This document shows, one piece after another, positions 1-7,567 of a DNA stretch of 58,144 bases. Every line of letters starts with the position of its first letter. Within the stretch, counting starts at the first letter, position 1. Source of the DNA: Bacteroidales bacterium (GTDB lineage Bacteria; Bacteroidota; Bacteroidia; Bacteroidales; GCA-2748055); assembly GCA_021738565.1 (NCBI GenBank), contig JAIPBT010000025.1, forward strand, positions 1-58,144, read 5' to 3'. The translations under genes and the position numbers were made by a program. Under the pieces are notes generated by a model. It saw nothing but the letters and a program-made list of their open reading frames with translations, was not told the DNA's origin and ran no database searches.

Positions 1-238
1 CGCCTCTCACAGTTCTCCGCCGTAATGAAATGAAGGCGGACCACCGTATCCCGATATGTCATCGGGAGGCCTCGTACCGGGCGGTTTTCCGACATGAAGT
101 CGGAACAGGCTTAAACAATAGGGAAAAGCGTAGGAGTAAATTTATGAGGAGCAACATTCTGGTACCATGATAACATGGACTCATAACCCCTCTTGCAAAG
201 CAATTCAACGGTGACTGTAGTATTCAGGATAGGGCTTT

Positions 239-254
239 GTCCGCCGCGGCGGAC
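239..254. repeat. perfect 16-bp palindrome at second maturase frame break
   Basis: The sequence GTCCGCCGCGGCGGAC is fully self-complementary. It lies directly after the conserved GGW of the maturase. The expected Ala-Val-Ala-Gln stretch is replaced there by a longer GC-rich run, which shifts the frame before QSPIL. Confidence 0.8.
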
Positions 255-440
255 CATCCTCCCAGCCTGCTCCTGCTCCACCTAAAGGCGTCACGGGGAT
301 TAGCACCAAGCCGGATGAGGTTTTTCCGTTTCCGTTCCCTACGTTTCCAATGATGCCAGATACAGTACCTCAGGCGATTCCGTAACCAGCCATCCAGTTC
401 AATCAGTTTTCCCTGGATGTTTGCCAGCCGGATCGCGTGT

Positions 441-456
441 CGCTGAAGCTTCAGCG
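441..456. repeat. perfect 16-bp palindrome at first maturase frame break
   Basis: The sequence CGCTGAAGCTTCAGCG is fully self-complementary. It is the core of roughly 32 extra bases (about 430-462) that split the family motif GW(I/V)N-(Y/F)-F-RLANIQGKL. Removing them would join WINN to FRLANIQ in frame, so this looks like a hairpin-forming insertion rather than random decay. Confidence 0.8.
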
Positions 457-712
457 GAGGCACAAATTATTAATCCAGCCACGCTGAATTTCCTTGATTT
501 TCCGTACCCGTTCATCAAAAGTCAAGGGAGTGGTCTTCCGGGTTACCTCCTTGAGTTTGGCTTTAAGCTGTACCCAGCGACTTTTCTCAACGATTAACTG
601 GTATTGGCCTTTTACCCCCTTTTGATAGGTAGGTACAAAGCCGTAGCCCAGTATCGAGAAATTTGCCGGCCTCCGGATACCGCTTTTCTCCCGGTTGATC
701 GGCAATCTTAAT

Positions 713-899
713 GGTCTCCTCCACAAAAATAAACGCTTAATAATGAATTAAATACATCACTCCAGCTATATGTGCTTTGCGAAGCTAAATCCGGAAGTAA
801 CCGATTAAACAAAGAAGTTATTTGATGGTCTTTAAGGTATTCTATAACAAAATTTATCCCTCCAAATGAGGATATTGATTTACTATGTTGTATTTTCAT
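713..899 (-). pseudogene. IS1380-like transposase, N-terminal 60 residues
   Basis: The protein starts at ATG 899-897 with MKIQHSKSISSFGGINFVI and continues to SVYFCGGD. This is the N-terminal pattern of IS1380-family DDE transposases of Bacteroidota (SSFGGINF near the start, YFCGGD about 55 residues later). After CGGD one residue and a stop follow, because the group II intron fragment begins there. The catalytic domain is absent from the window. If the intron fragment inserted into an intact IS copy, the rest of the transposase should lie left of the window. Confidence 0.7.
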
Positions 900-1380
900 A
901 TTTGGTATTTAAAGCAACACCAATTTAGGTGAAAATACCTTGGCTGTAGAACTTTAATTATTAAAGTTTTACAGCCTTTTTTAACAATAACCCGCGGTTA
1001 TTAGGAGCCATCGGGATTGCAGTCTTGCTGTGTTACTCCCTTCGGTCGTGAGCTCGTCCTTCGTCCTCGGTTCCTTCACTGCGTTCATCATTGAACACCA
1101 GCTTGCAGCTTGCTAAGCAGCTTCTCCAACTCGCTGCCAAGGGACTTTAACCCTCTGGTATATTTTGCACCCCTCCTTTTGCTTATTGAAATAAATTTGT
1201 ATTTTTCAAATTTATTCAGAGCTTCCAGGTGGGTGCACTGCTTACCCATGCAGGGCACACACTATATTTTATCCATCATTTTTATCTCTTTTATCCTCAA
1301 TAGCTTATCTGGCCTCTGAAATTATTGCTACTTTTAGTAATCGTCTGACAGAACGATGGATAAAATACTATACGTTTTCT
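900..1380. other. non-coding, IS1380 upstream flank and GC-rich spacer
   Basis: No convincing gene is present. The stretch holds a strong hairpin with a T run (942-982), then a GC-richer spacer around 1010-1130 made of short purine/pyrimidine words (CTTCGGTCGTGAGCTCG, CCTTCACTGCG) that resemble degenerate intergenic repeats. A 12-bp inverted repeat (ATTTTATCCATC near 1266, GATGGATAAAAT near 1352) brackets about 100 bp just before the next gene. An open frame at 1110-1319 has no signal of coding and is ignored. Confidence 0.5.
942..982 (+). terminator. intrinsic terminator-like hairpin
   Basis: GGCTGTA-G-AACTTTAA pairs with TTAAAGTT-T-TACAGCC around a very short loop and is followed by TTTTTT at 977-982. 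Its polarity is plus strand, so it would stop transcripts entering the transposase stub from the far side. It may be a read-through barrier belonging to the IS. Confidence 0.6.
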
Positions 1381-2232
1381 ATGCCATTTAAAATGAGACA
1401 TACAATAGCAATTATAGTCTTACTATTTATAGGGATTAATACTGTATTTAGCCAAAGTGATACATTAATAATAAAACAAGATTCGACTATGACTAAAAAA
1501 TTAGATACCAAAAGCAATAATGAAATTATTGAAATTAGTATAAAAGATCCTTTATATATTAAGAGTGCTGAGACAAATAATAACTCATTTTGGGAATGGA
1601 TTAAAAGAATTGGAGGAATCGTAGGTTTATTTGCGGGTTTTCTTGCGTTAATTGCTACACTTTTCATAATCAATGACAGATTGTTTTTAGAACCTAAGAT
1701 TAATGCAAAAATTATTAGTTTTAATGCTGATGAAGGCGAATTTGAATATAAAAGAGGGAGCATATCTAGAAAGTATTTCGGTGCCAGATATTTTTTAAAA
1801 TTATCAATTAACATAACCTCAAAGGACTTAAATTTTACTGATTTAGAGGTGGTTGTTAAATATCCTAATAATAATAAGGAATATGAAGGTGTAATTTTTT
1901 CACCAAGAAATTATTCTGAGTGGAAATTAGATGGAGTGGCTCATACATTAAAACTGCCTCAAGAAAATCTTTTATATTACAAATCTACTCTTGAAAAAAA
2001 CTACACTCATCTTGACTATCTTACTTTCATCGTATTTGATAAAAAAGAAGAATTGAAGCTTAAATTGGAGGAGATGAGTGATAAAAAACCAGAATATATA
2101 AGACTTAATTTTATTAGTAGTGATAAGAAGTTTTATAGAAAAACTAATAATGAGTATCCATCAAATAATATGTCTCTTAGTAGGGAAGAAGAAAAATATA
2201 TTTGGGAAAATGAATTATGGTTGAAAAAATAA
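1381..2232 (+). CDS. hypothetical membrane-anchored protein, AT-rich orphan
   Basis: The 283-residue protein is not a family I recognise. It begins with a probable signal peptide (hydrophobic stretch about residues 7-22, ending INTVFSQ). A polar linker to about residue 70 follows, then a single strong membrane segment (about 80-100, GGIVGLFAGFLALIATLFII), and a C-terminal soluble part rich in Lys, Asn, Tyr and Glu. The domain after the membrane looks beta-rich, but I assign no function. The gene is clearly more AT-rich than everything downstream and uses AAA, AAT and TTA codons heavily. It lies alone between mobile-element debris and a decayed spacer, which suggests horizontal acquisition. 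An alternative start is the Met at residue 5. Confidence 0.7.
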   Translation: MPFKMRHTIAIIVLLFIGINTVFSQSDTLIIKQDSTMTKKLDTKSNNEIIEISIKDPLYIKSAETNNNSFWEWIKRIGGIVGLFAGFLALIATLFIINDRLFLEPKINAKIISFNADEGEFEYKRGSISRKYFGARYFLKLSINITSKDLNFTDLEVVVKYPNNNKEYEGVIFSPRNYSEWKLDGVAHTLKLPQENLLYYKSTLEKNYTHLDYLTFIVFDKKEELKLKLEEMSDKKPEYIRLNFISSDKKFYRKTNNEYPSNNMSLSREEEKYIWENELWLKK

Positions 2233-2784
2233 AAACGGCATAGAATAAATAGGACTCTGAGCGGCCTGCAAGGCCCGGCGATGAGTACATGTTGAACTAT
2301 GATTCGACTGCGCTCACCACAACGCACCCGCCGGACCACGAGCTATGTACTTACTGACAGTTTTCTATGGTTTCTATAGTTGAATTGACCTGTTGTTCTT
2401 TGAAGTATTCCAGGTTTTCATGTTCGGTGTCTTTGGCCAGGGGAATAATACCTTGTGTAATGCTTTTTTTCTATTTTTTTGATGACCACAGGGCATATCT
2501 TTACCGGCTGCAGAAGTATGCAGAAGGATTGGGCTTACATGACTGTCGCTAAAAAGTCAGTTGCCAGGAGCATTCTCATATTGGCATGACACGATAATAT
2601 ACAGGTTATCCTGGCTTCTGAGTCAGCCTGGTAGTTCCACCACCCCGTTCCAACTGGATATCCAGCGTTCTTTTGTTCGTTTCCCAGGCTGTCCGGTACA
2701 GGCAGAAATACCGGCGCCAATTTAACCGGCACCGGTTATACCGGATTTTTTGATAAAGTCTCTGCGTGAATTTTACATGATTAA
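2233..2784. other. non-coding spacer with possible gene debris
   Basis: No intact gene is seen. On the minus strand about 36 codons ending in TAA at 2353-2351 read ITQGIIPLAKDTEHEN... and look protein-like, with an upstream frame shift near 2450. They may be the tail of a lost gene, which I cannot identify. The bases 2266-2284 (GCGGCCTGCAAGGCCCGGC) are GC-rich and self-complementary in part. The remainder, up to the stop of the GH2 gene, shows nothing clear. Confidence 0.4.
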
Positions 2785-5700
2785 TTATCTGTTAAACGTT
2801 ACATTCGGTTTCATTTCAATACCCAGGTTGTTCAGAAAATTACTGATGATCCTGCTGGTATGATCTGTTACTTTTTCCAAACCAGTTTCCCAGTCAACCT
2901 GATCAATGATTATTTCTCCATTCCCCACAGGGATCTTTGCATATACGGCCGGTGTTGTCAATGCCTGAATACTGTTTCCTGTAACCACATATGAGGCTAT
3001 CAGAGCTATTTCATTCCCGAACCTTTGTGTATATCCCGAAGGTGTTCTCCAGTAAAGATCAAAATTGGTGATCCCTGCCAAAACCGGATGATATTCTGTT
3101 TTATAAACCCTGGATGGGCAAATATCACGTGAGCCTTCCCTGTTTTCACCCGAAAGGGGTTCCGGAATGGGTTCAACAGAAATATTATCAGGAACAATGG
3201 ATCTGACATTGCTGATGTTCCCGGGAGTTATCTCTCTGATAACGATCTTTCCGCCATTTAACAGGAACCTGTCAAGATTGGCTCTGTATTTCCCCAGATC
3301 AATTCCGGGATCAACAAATAACACATCAAGGGAATTCAGATCCGATTCGGTCAATTCTTCCAGATGTTCAACCTTCCCTCCAAAAACTGTTAATATTCTT
3401 TTCGTGTTATTTTCCTGACCAGCCAGTATACCTGCCCTTGATGATCCGGAGGAATACCTGAGCGCATAATTCAACATATTGTTGAATAAAATAAAGGCAG
3501 CCGGTTCCTTCGACATTTCATCCGAAATAACAAACTGTGTCATTATAAATACCCCCGATCCGTATGGTAATGTGACCAGGGGAGTATGTTCAATTCCGTT
3601 ACCGCTCCCTACATAAGCAATGGTATTATAATTCCAGAATTTGGGCCTGAAGAAATTATTTTTAGATACCTGATGCGTTCCCCTCCAGTATCTCAGGTCA
3701 GCGTCCTCAATATTTTGAAGGATCGGGTGGTCCGGCATCATTTTAAACGCAATGGTGGCATTCAAACCCCTGGCTGCAATATCATCAAGTATCGGAAGAT
3801 CCGTCCTCCCCCGGAAAGCTGCCCGCGAATCCCGGGTTTTATCAATCTCCAGTTCATAGGGGAGCCAGTCAAACTTCTCTACCAGCGCCTGTTCAAGGAT
3901 AATCAACCGCCCGCCGTTCCTGACAAATTCATTGAGGAGATCCCCTTTTTCATAAAATTGTGGAGACACACCATCTTTTCCTATTATCAATACCTTCAAT
4001 GCGGATATTTCCCGGTCATTTATACTATTCACCCGGGTAAACAAATATCCACAGCCCGTCATTTCCCTTAAGGTTTTCCCATCAGGATCATATAAACCTA
4101 CAGCATTTCTGTCATATTCAACCGGCTCATTCCGAGGGAAAATATGAACCGGATAACTATTTGAATACAATTCGTTTCCGTCAGATACCAATCTGAGGTT
4201 CAGATCCGCATTCATCCTTTTTTTTACCGTAGGAAGGATCAGTTCCACATCCTTTATCCACCTTGTTCCTTCGCTCATTTCCAGCGGAATTTTTTTACGT
4301 GCCAAAACATTCCCATTCCCGGTCAATTCAATCTGCAGATCCATAGAAACGGGATCAAAGGCTTCGTTTACCACGATCACTTCCTTTTTCATCTTCTCTC
4401 CACCATAAAAATTGGCTTTCCAGTCCTTCAGAAATACCTCCTGTAGCGGAAAGAACTTGTACCTGTCCTCATCGAATGACCAGGGATTGCCTGTCGCCCC
4501 GGAATACCTGTAGGCCTCGTTTTTCTTTTTCAGGCACCATTTCCAGGTTTTGGACCAGTTATCACCAATGTAAGCATCTTCACCGATAAAGGATGTGAGA
4601 CCATGCGGCGGATTCGAATGGTACCAGTAGCCATATTCGCCTTTTATCAAAGGGCGGTCTTTTTTCCAATCATAATCCCGGTTCCTTTCCCGTTGGGTCA
4701 GGTTTTCACCTTGCAGCCAATACAGGTCTCGCGGATATTGAGAAAAGTACTTAATATCTCTCACATAATGGATATTGGCTGTTTCCGCCCATCCGCGAAT
4801 ATCGTGCCCCCAGCTGTACTGGAGGGGTTTTGTGGGATCGAGGTTTCTGACAAACTGTCCTACTTCAATCCACTTGTCCTGGTACCGGCGCCACTTTTCC
4901 GGTTCCTGGTGCATCAGGTAGGAACCCGTGCTGAGCATTTCATTTTCAATACTGTACATGACCACTGAAGGATGGTTCTTGAACATTTTCACCAGTCCGG
5001 CCCAGTGAGTTCTTGCATTTTCCCACATTTGGGGATTTTCAATATCATAATAAGGTGTTCTTGACCAGAAAGTGCTTTCCGGGCAAATGGTCATTCCGAC
5101 CTCATCGGCAACCGCCGCGATCCTTTCGGGAAAACCGGAATGATGTATCCTGACCTGGTTGATATTGATCGCTTTCAGTCCTTCCATCCATTCTTTTATC
5201 TCTTCGGATGTTCTGCCGGACAGTCCATAAATTGGACTCCGGCGCATTTTAAAGACTTTCCCGTTGAGATAAAAGTCGATCCCTTCTATCCAGAACTCCC
5301 TGAACCCGAACCGGAACCTTTTTTCGTCTACCACCCGGTTGCCTTTCTGAAGCTGCATGACCAGCGTATATAAATAAGGATCCTGGTGGGACCAAAGGTG
5401 CGGATCTTCCCAGTCATCCGTAAAAATGGCAGTAGCTTTCCCCCCGGGTGATATTTGGACGGATCTTCCCGGAAATTCTTTTACTGACTTTCCATTATCT
5501 TCGATGAAGATCCTGACCTCCCGCTTTTGTGCCGACCTGCCTTCATTCAGCGCTGTTACTTCAACTTTTATTTTGGATTGTCTGACTGAAGTGGTTATAT
5601 GAAAATCATCCACATGTACTTCCGGACAGGAGACCAGATCCACATCATCATGGATGCCCCCAAAAGCCTGATGGATCCATGAAGCAGGTCCGATAAGAGA

Positions 5701-6249
5701 TCCCCGGGGAGGGTTTGCGTCCCCGGCTGATCCGCTGAAATCACTTTCAACGTAAGGCAGCAGATCAGGCCTCTGTATGCTTATCCGGCCGATCACCCCG
5801 ACCAGCAATTCATTTTTTTCGTTAAATTTCACCCTGCCCGACAAATCTATTTCAAACGGAATGGAACCATCGATATGTTCGCCCACTTTCTCTCCATTCC
5901 AGTAAACAACGGCCTTATATTTAACCTCCGTAAAACGGAGTTTAATTCTCTGTCCTTTCATCGAATTCGGCACCTGTACGTCTCTTCTGTACCAGGCCCA
6001 GTGATTGGTACCATTTTCTCCAAAGCCGGTAGCTGTACGTGATTTTTTTGTCACCTCCATAGTTGTCCATCTTCCCTCATCTGGCGGGTAAGCAAGCCTG
6101 TTCTCATTATCCCATTTAAAATCCCAGGTACCGTTCAGCGAAATTTCCTGACGGTCCTGGGCAATTATTTCAGCATTTGAGAAAACAGAGAGAAAGATAA
6201 ATGTCAACAGACCGGGTACAAAATGGCCAAAATTCTTTATAACGAACAT
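2785..6249 (-). CDS. secreted glycoside hydrolase family 2 protein with C-terminal GATase-like domains
   Basis: This is a 1154-residue exported enzyme of the beta-galactosidase/beta-glucuronidase superfamily. After a signal peptide (about 1-30, ending EIIAQ) come a sugar-binding jelly roll (about 35-220, LNGTWDFKWD), an Ig-like domain (about 222-325) and a TIM barrel (about 327-620). In the barrel, Glu437 of IENEM is the expected acid/base and Glu538 of IKGEYGYW the expected nucleophile. The usual NEP is NEM here. Beyond the barrel are about 500 extra residues with two glutamine-amidotransferase/ThuA-like segments (about 735-880 and 950-1020, each ending in NGG(R/K)-(L/I)-(I/V)-I). No SusC/SusD pair is adjacent, so the substrate is unknown. 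It is the only large, apparently intact catabolic gene in the decayed left arm. Confidence 0.85.
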   Translation of the reverse strand: MFVIKNFGHFVPGLLTFIFLSVFSNAEIIAQDRQEISLNGTWDFKWDNENRLAYPPDEGRWTTMEVTKKSRTATGFGENGTNHWAWYRRDVQVPNSMKGQRIKLRFTEVKYKAVVYWNGEKVGEHIDGSIPFEIDLSGRVKFNEKNELLVGVIGRISIQRPDLLPYVESDFSGSAGDANPPRGSLIGPASWIHQAFGGIHDDVDLVSCPEVHVDDFHITTSVRQSKIKVEVTALNEGRSAQKREVRIFIEDNGKSVKEFPGRSVQISPGGKATAIFTDDWEDPHLWSHQDPYLYTLVMQLQKGNRVVDEKRFRFGFREFWIEGIDFYLNGKVFKMRRSPIYGLSGRTSEEIKEWMEGLKAININQVRIHHSGFPERIAAVADEVGMTICPESTFWSRTPYYDIENPQMWENARTHWAGLVKMFKNHPSVVMYSIENEMLSTGSYLMHQEPEKWRRYQDKWIEVGQFVRNLDPTKPLQYSWGHDIRGWAETANIHYVRDIKYFSQYPRDLYWLQGENLTQRERNRDYDWKKDRPLIKGEYGYWYHSNPPHGLTSFIGEDAYIGDNWSKTWKWCLKKKNEAYRYSGATGNPWSFDEDRYKFFPLQEVFLKDWKANFYGGEKMKKEVIVVNEAFDPVSMDLQIELTGNGNVLARKKIPLEMSEGTRWIKDVELILPTVKKRMNADLNLRLVSDGNELYSNSYPVHIFPRNEPVEYDRNAVGLYDPDGKTLREMTGCGYLFTRVNSINDREISALKVLIIGKDGVSPQFYEKGDLLNEFVRNGGRLIILEQALVEKFDWLPYELEIDKTRDSRAAFRGRTDLPILDDIAARGLNATIAFKMMPDHPILQNIEDADLRYWRGTHQVSKNNFFRPKFWNYNTIAYVGSGNGIEHTPLVTLPYGSGVFIMTQFVISDEMSKEPAAFILFNNMLNYALRYSSGSSRAGILAGQENNTKRILTVFGGKVEHLEELTESDLNSLDVLFVDPGIDLGKYRANLDRFLLNGGKIVIREITPGNISNVRSIVPDNISVEPIPEPLSGENREGSRDICPSRVYKTEYHPVLAGITNFDLYWRTPSGYTQRFGNEIALIASYVVTGNSIQALTTPAVYAKIPVGNGEIIIDQVDWETGLEKVTDHTSRIISNFLNNLGIEMKPNVTFNR

Positions 6250-6496
6250 GATTACCTCCTGTATATTAAAAGTTCTGCAATTATTTATTCCTGTGTTTGA
6301 CTTGAATTCTTACTATAAAATGTTGTTGTATTTTGTAAATTTTCCTAAAAATGCAGCCTTACAGCAGGTTTTCCACCAACCACGGTGCTTGCTGTAATTA
6401 GAAACAGAACCTGATTCATCGGGATGCGTTCCGGGTAAATTTTTGCATGCTGAAGTGATTTATTTTACTAAAGATAGAAAAAAACTTGAGTTAATT

Positions 6497-6566
6497 ATTT
6501 CAATGAGCATCAAACAGACTGTTCACCTCAGTCCGGACAAGGGTGGTCAATCAGTCCGGTTTTTCC
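6497..6566 (+). repeat. 70-bp direct repeat, copy 1 (IS21-like end sequence)
   Basis: It is identical at 67 of 70 positions to 7255-7324 and in the same orientation. Inside are two degenerate units of the form TG-x-TCA-n5-AGTCCGG, 24 bases apart, which resemble the multiple terminal repeats of IS21-family elements. The two copies flank the toxin-antitoxin genes, giving a repeat period of 758 bp. Confidence 0.8.
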
Positions 6567-6567
6567 A

Positions 6568-6598
6568 ATTGAGGTTACGAAGAAATATTGTAATTTTG
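6568..6598 (+). promoter_or_regulatory. Bacteroidota-type promoter for the antitoxin
   Basis: A -7 box TAATTTTG (6591-6598) matches TAnnTTTG. A -33-like ATTG (6568-6571) lies 19 bases upstream, the usual spacing in this phylum. The antitoxin ATG follows 24 bases later. The promoter begins immediately after the 70-bp repeat, so the toxin-antitoxin unit keeps its own transcription start. Confidence 0.5.
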
Positions 6599-6622
6599 TT
6601 GAAAACAAGTTATAAATTACAT

Positions 6623-6832
6623 ATGGCACGCATTGTAATCGACATACCAGAAAGCAAAGTGGGATTTTTTATGGAGCTCATAAAAAACCTGGGAATAAAA
6701 AAAGTGCAGAAGCTATCCGATGAACAAAAAAGCTTTGTCGATGACCTGCAACACTCCCTGGAACAGGTAAAACAGCACCAGGAAGGAAAAATCAAACTCC
6801 AATCGGCTGAAGATTTCCTCAATGAGCTATAA
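6623..6832 (+). CDS. antitoxin of a RelE/ParE-type toxin-antitoxin pair
   Basis: The 69-residue protein MARIVIDIPESKVGFF... matches a small antitoxin type common in Bacteroidota: a beta-strand start RIVIDIP, a helix LIKNLGIKKV, then a charged helical C-terminus ending SAEDFLNEL that would wrap the toxin. Its end overlaps the toxin start by 11 bases (ATG at 6822), the usual translational coupling in such pairs. I chose ATG 6623 because the conserved start falls there and the promoter lies just upstream; the frame is open further upstream, through the repeat. With its toxin interrupted, the antitoxin may be without a partner, or the pair may be silent. Confidence 0.75.
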   Translation: MARIVIDIPESKVGFFMELIKNLGIKKVQKLSDEQKSFVDDLQHSLEQVKQHQEGKIKLQSAEDFLNEL

Positions 6833-7151
6833 GATCATGGTCACCGATGGCTTTAAAAAGCAGGCTAAAAGCATTGCTAAAAAGCACCGATCCCTGAAAT
6901 CGGACCGGGAAAAACTTACCACCTCACTACAAGAAAATCCTCTGCAAGGAGAACCACTCGGTAAAGATTGCTACAAAGTCCGCATGGCAATAACCTCCTA
7001 GGGAAAATGTAAATCCGGAGGATCCAGGGTGATTACCTGTGTGAAAGTGGTTAAACAAACAGCCTACCTGCTAACGATTTACGATAAATCTGAAAAGGAA
7101 AGTATTTTTGACAAAGAACTTGATGAACTTTTGCGTTTGGCTGGTTTATAA
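6822..7151 (+). pseudogene. RelE-like toxin with in-frame amber codon
   Basis: The frame starting at ATG 6822 reads MSYKIMVTDGFKKQAKSIAK, then codon 60 is TAG (6999-7001), then the same frame stays open to TAA at 7149-7151 (109 positions including the amber). Both halves fit the RelE-family toxin fold: basic helices first (KKQAKSIAKKH, LQENPLQGEPLG), then the strand CYKVRMAI before the stop, and VITCVKVVKQTAYLLTIYDK after it. The frame is otherwise intact across the stop, so one base change explains the defect. The truncated 59-residue product lacks the C-terminal strands. It is probably a recently inactivated toxin; read-through is possible but unsupported. Confidence 0.75.
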
Positions 7152-7170
7152 ATAGCCCCGGAGTGCAAAT

Positions 7171-7317
7171 TCCGGAACAACTGAGCACCTCTCTCCGGAA
7201 TAAAGCGACCACTTATTCCGAGTATGGGTGAGCACACTTTACCGGATTTTAAGTATTTCAATGAGTATTAAACAGACTGCTCACCTCAGTCCGGACAAGG
7301 GTGGTCAATCAGTCCGG
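7171..7317. mobile_element. juxtaposed IS21-like terminal repeat arrays (solo remnant)
   Basis: Units starting TCCG and ending in TGAGCA or CGACCA begin at 7171, 7194 and 7217, a period of 23. On the other strand they read TGCTCA...CCGGA. Units of the opposite orientation, TGCTCACCTCAGTCCGGA (7278-7295) and TGGTCAATCAGTCCGG (7302-7317), lie 24 bases apart. IS21-family elements carry several such degenerate repeats at each end with opposite orientation. Finding both kinds about 50 bases apart with no istA/istB between them suggests a deleted element. The assignment to IS21 is from memory of the end pattern. Confidence 0.45.
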
Positions 7318-7324
7318 TTTTTCC
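7255..7324 (+). repeat. 70-bp direct repeat, copy 2
   Basis: It differs from copy 1 (6497-6566) at three positions. Copy 2 lies about 100 bases after the end of the toxin frame, so the two copies bracket the toxin-antitoxin cassette. Recombination between them would remove 758 bp including both genes. Confidence 0.8.
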
Positions 7325-7567
7325 GCTTTGCCGATCTCCATATACAAGTTTTTTTCAAAAGGCCTGTTTCAGGTTCATAAATATTTTTCTTAATTTGATT
7401 CCTGTCGTGGAATTTGATTCGTGAGAGTGTTGATGTATATGGCTGTTTTGCGAGAAAATGTGCACTTTGTGCGTTATATAGTGCCCGATAATCAAAAGAT
7501 TCTGCACGCTGAAACAGATGTATCAACAATGTAGATATACGTTATACACAAGGCAAAAAACTATTAA

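Larger units (their letters stand above)
1..712 (-). mobile_element. 5'-truncated group II intron remnant
   Basis: Read on the minus strand, this stretch carries the end of a group II intron reverse transcriptase/maturase (712 to 111), followed by a structured 3' region that runs off the left edge. In 1-110 there are three short hairpins: 16-21 with 35-40, 50-66 and 89-103. They would suit the 3' domains of the intron RNA, but I cannot assign domains V and VI with certainty. The 5' intron domains and the first half of the reverse transcriptase are missing. The truncation point at about 712 falls inside an IS1380-like transposase gene. Truncation from the 5' side is what incomplete target-primed reverse transcription would give. 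Confidence 0.75.
111..712 (-). pseudogene. group II intron reverse transcriptase/maturase, C-terminal fragment, two frameshifts
   Basis: Three reading-frame pieces together give the C-terminal part of a LtrA-type protein. The first (about 712-451) has the end of the RT domain, with the family-typical NREKSG and FSILGYGF motifs. The second (about 463-240) has the maturase X/GIIM domain, including LDGWLRNRLRYCIWHHWK. The third (about 240-111) has the expected tail QSPILNTTV and KRGYESML and stops with TAA at 113-111. Piece one ends at a TGA just after RGWINN, and piece two loses frame just after GGW. Each break coincides with a perfect 16-bp palindrome (441-456 and 239-254). The protein cannot be made intact, so splicing and mobility are lost unless supplied in trans. 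Confidence 0.85.
6250..6622. other. non-coding spacer with first 70-bp repeat copy and a promoter
   Basis: The stretch separates the divergent GH2 gene and the antitoxin. It holds the 70-bp repeat copy at 6497-6566 and the antitoxin promoter just after it. The part 6250-6440 shows no recognisable element. Confidence 0.5.
7152..7567. other. non-coding spacer with IS21-like ends and second 70-bp repeat
   Basis: No gene is seen. The stretch contains three minus-oriented and two plus-oriented terminal-repeat-like units (7171-7317) and the second 70-bp direct repeat (7255-7324). From 7325 to 7567 I see only AT-rich sequence without a recognisable signal. Confidence 0.5.

Noticed and set aside
1110-1319. 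Open frame of 69 codons on the plus strand
   Set aside because: It runs through a repeat-like spacer with odd composition, has no family motif and no start signal; it looks like a chance frame.
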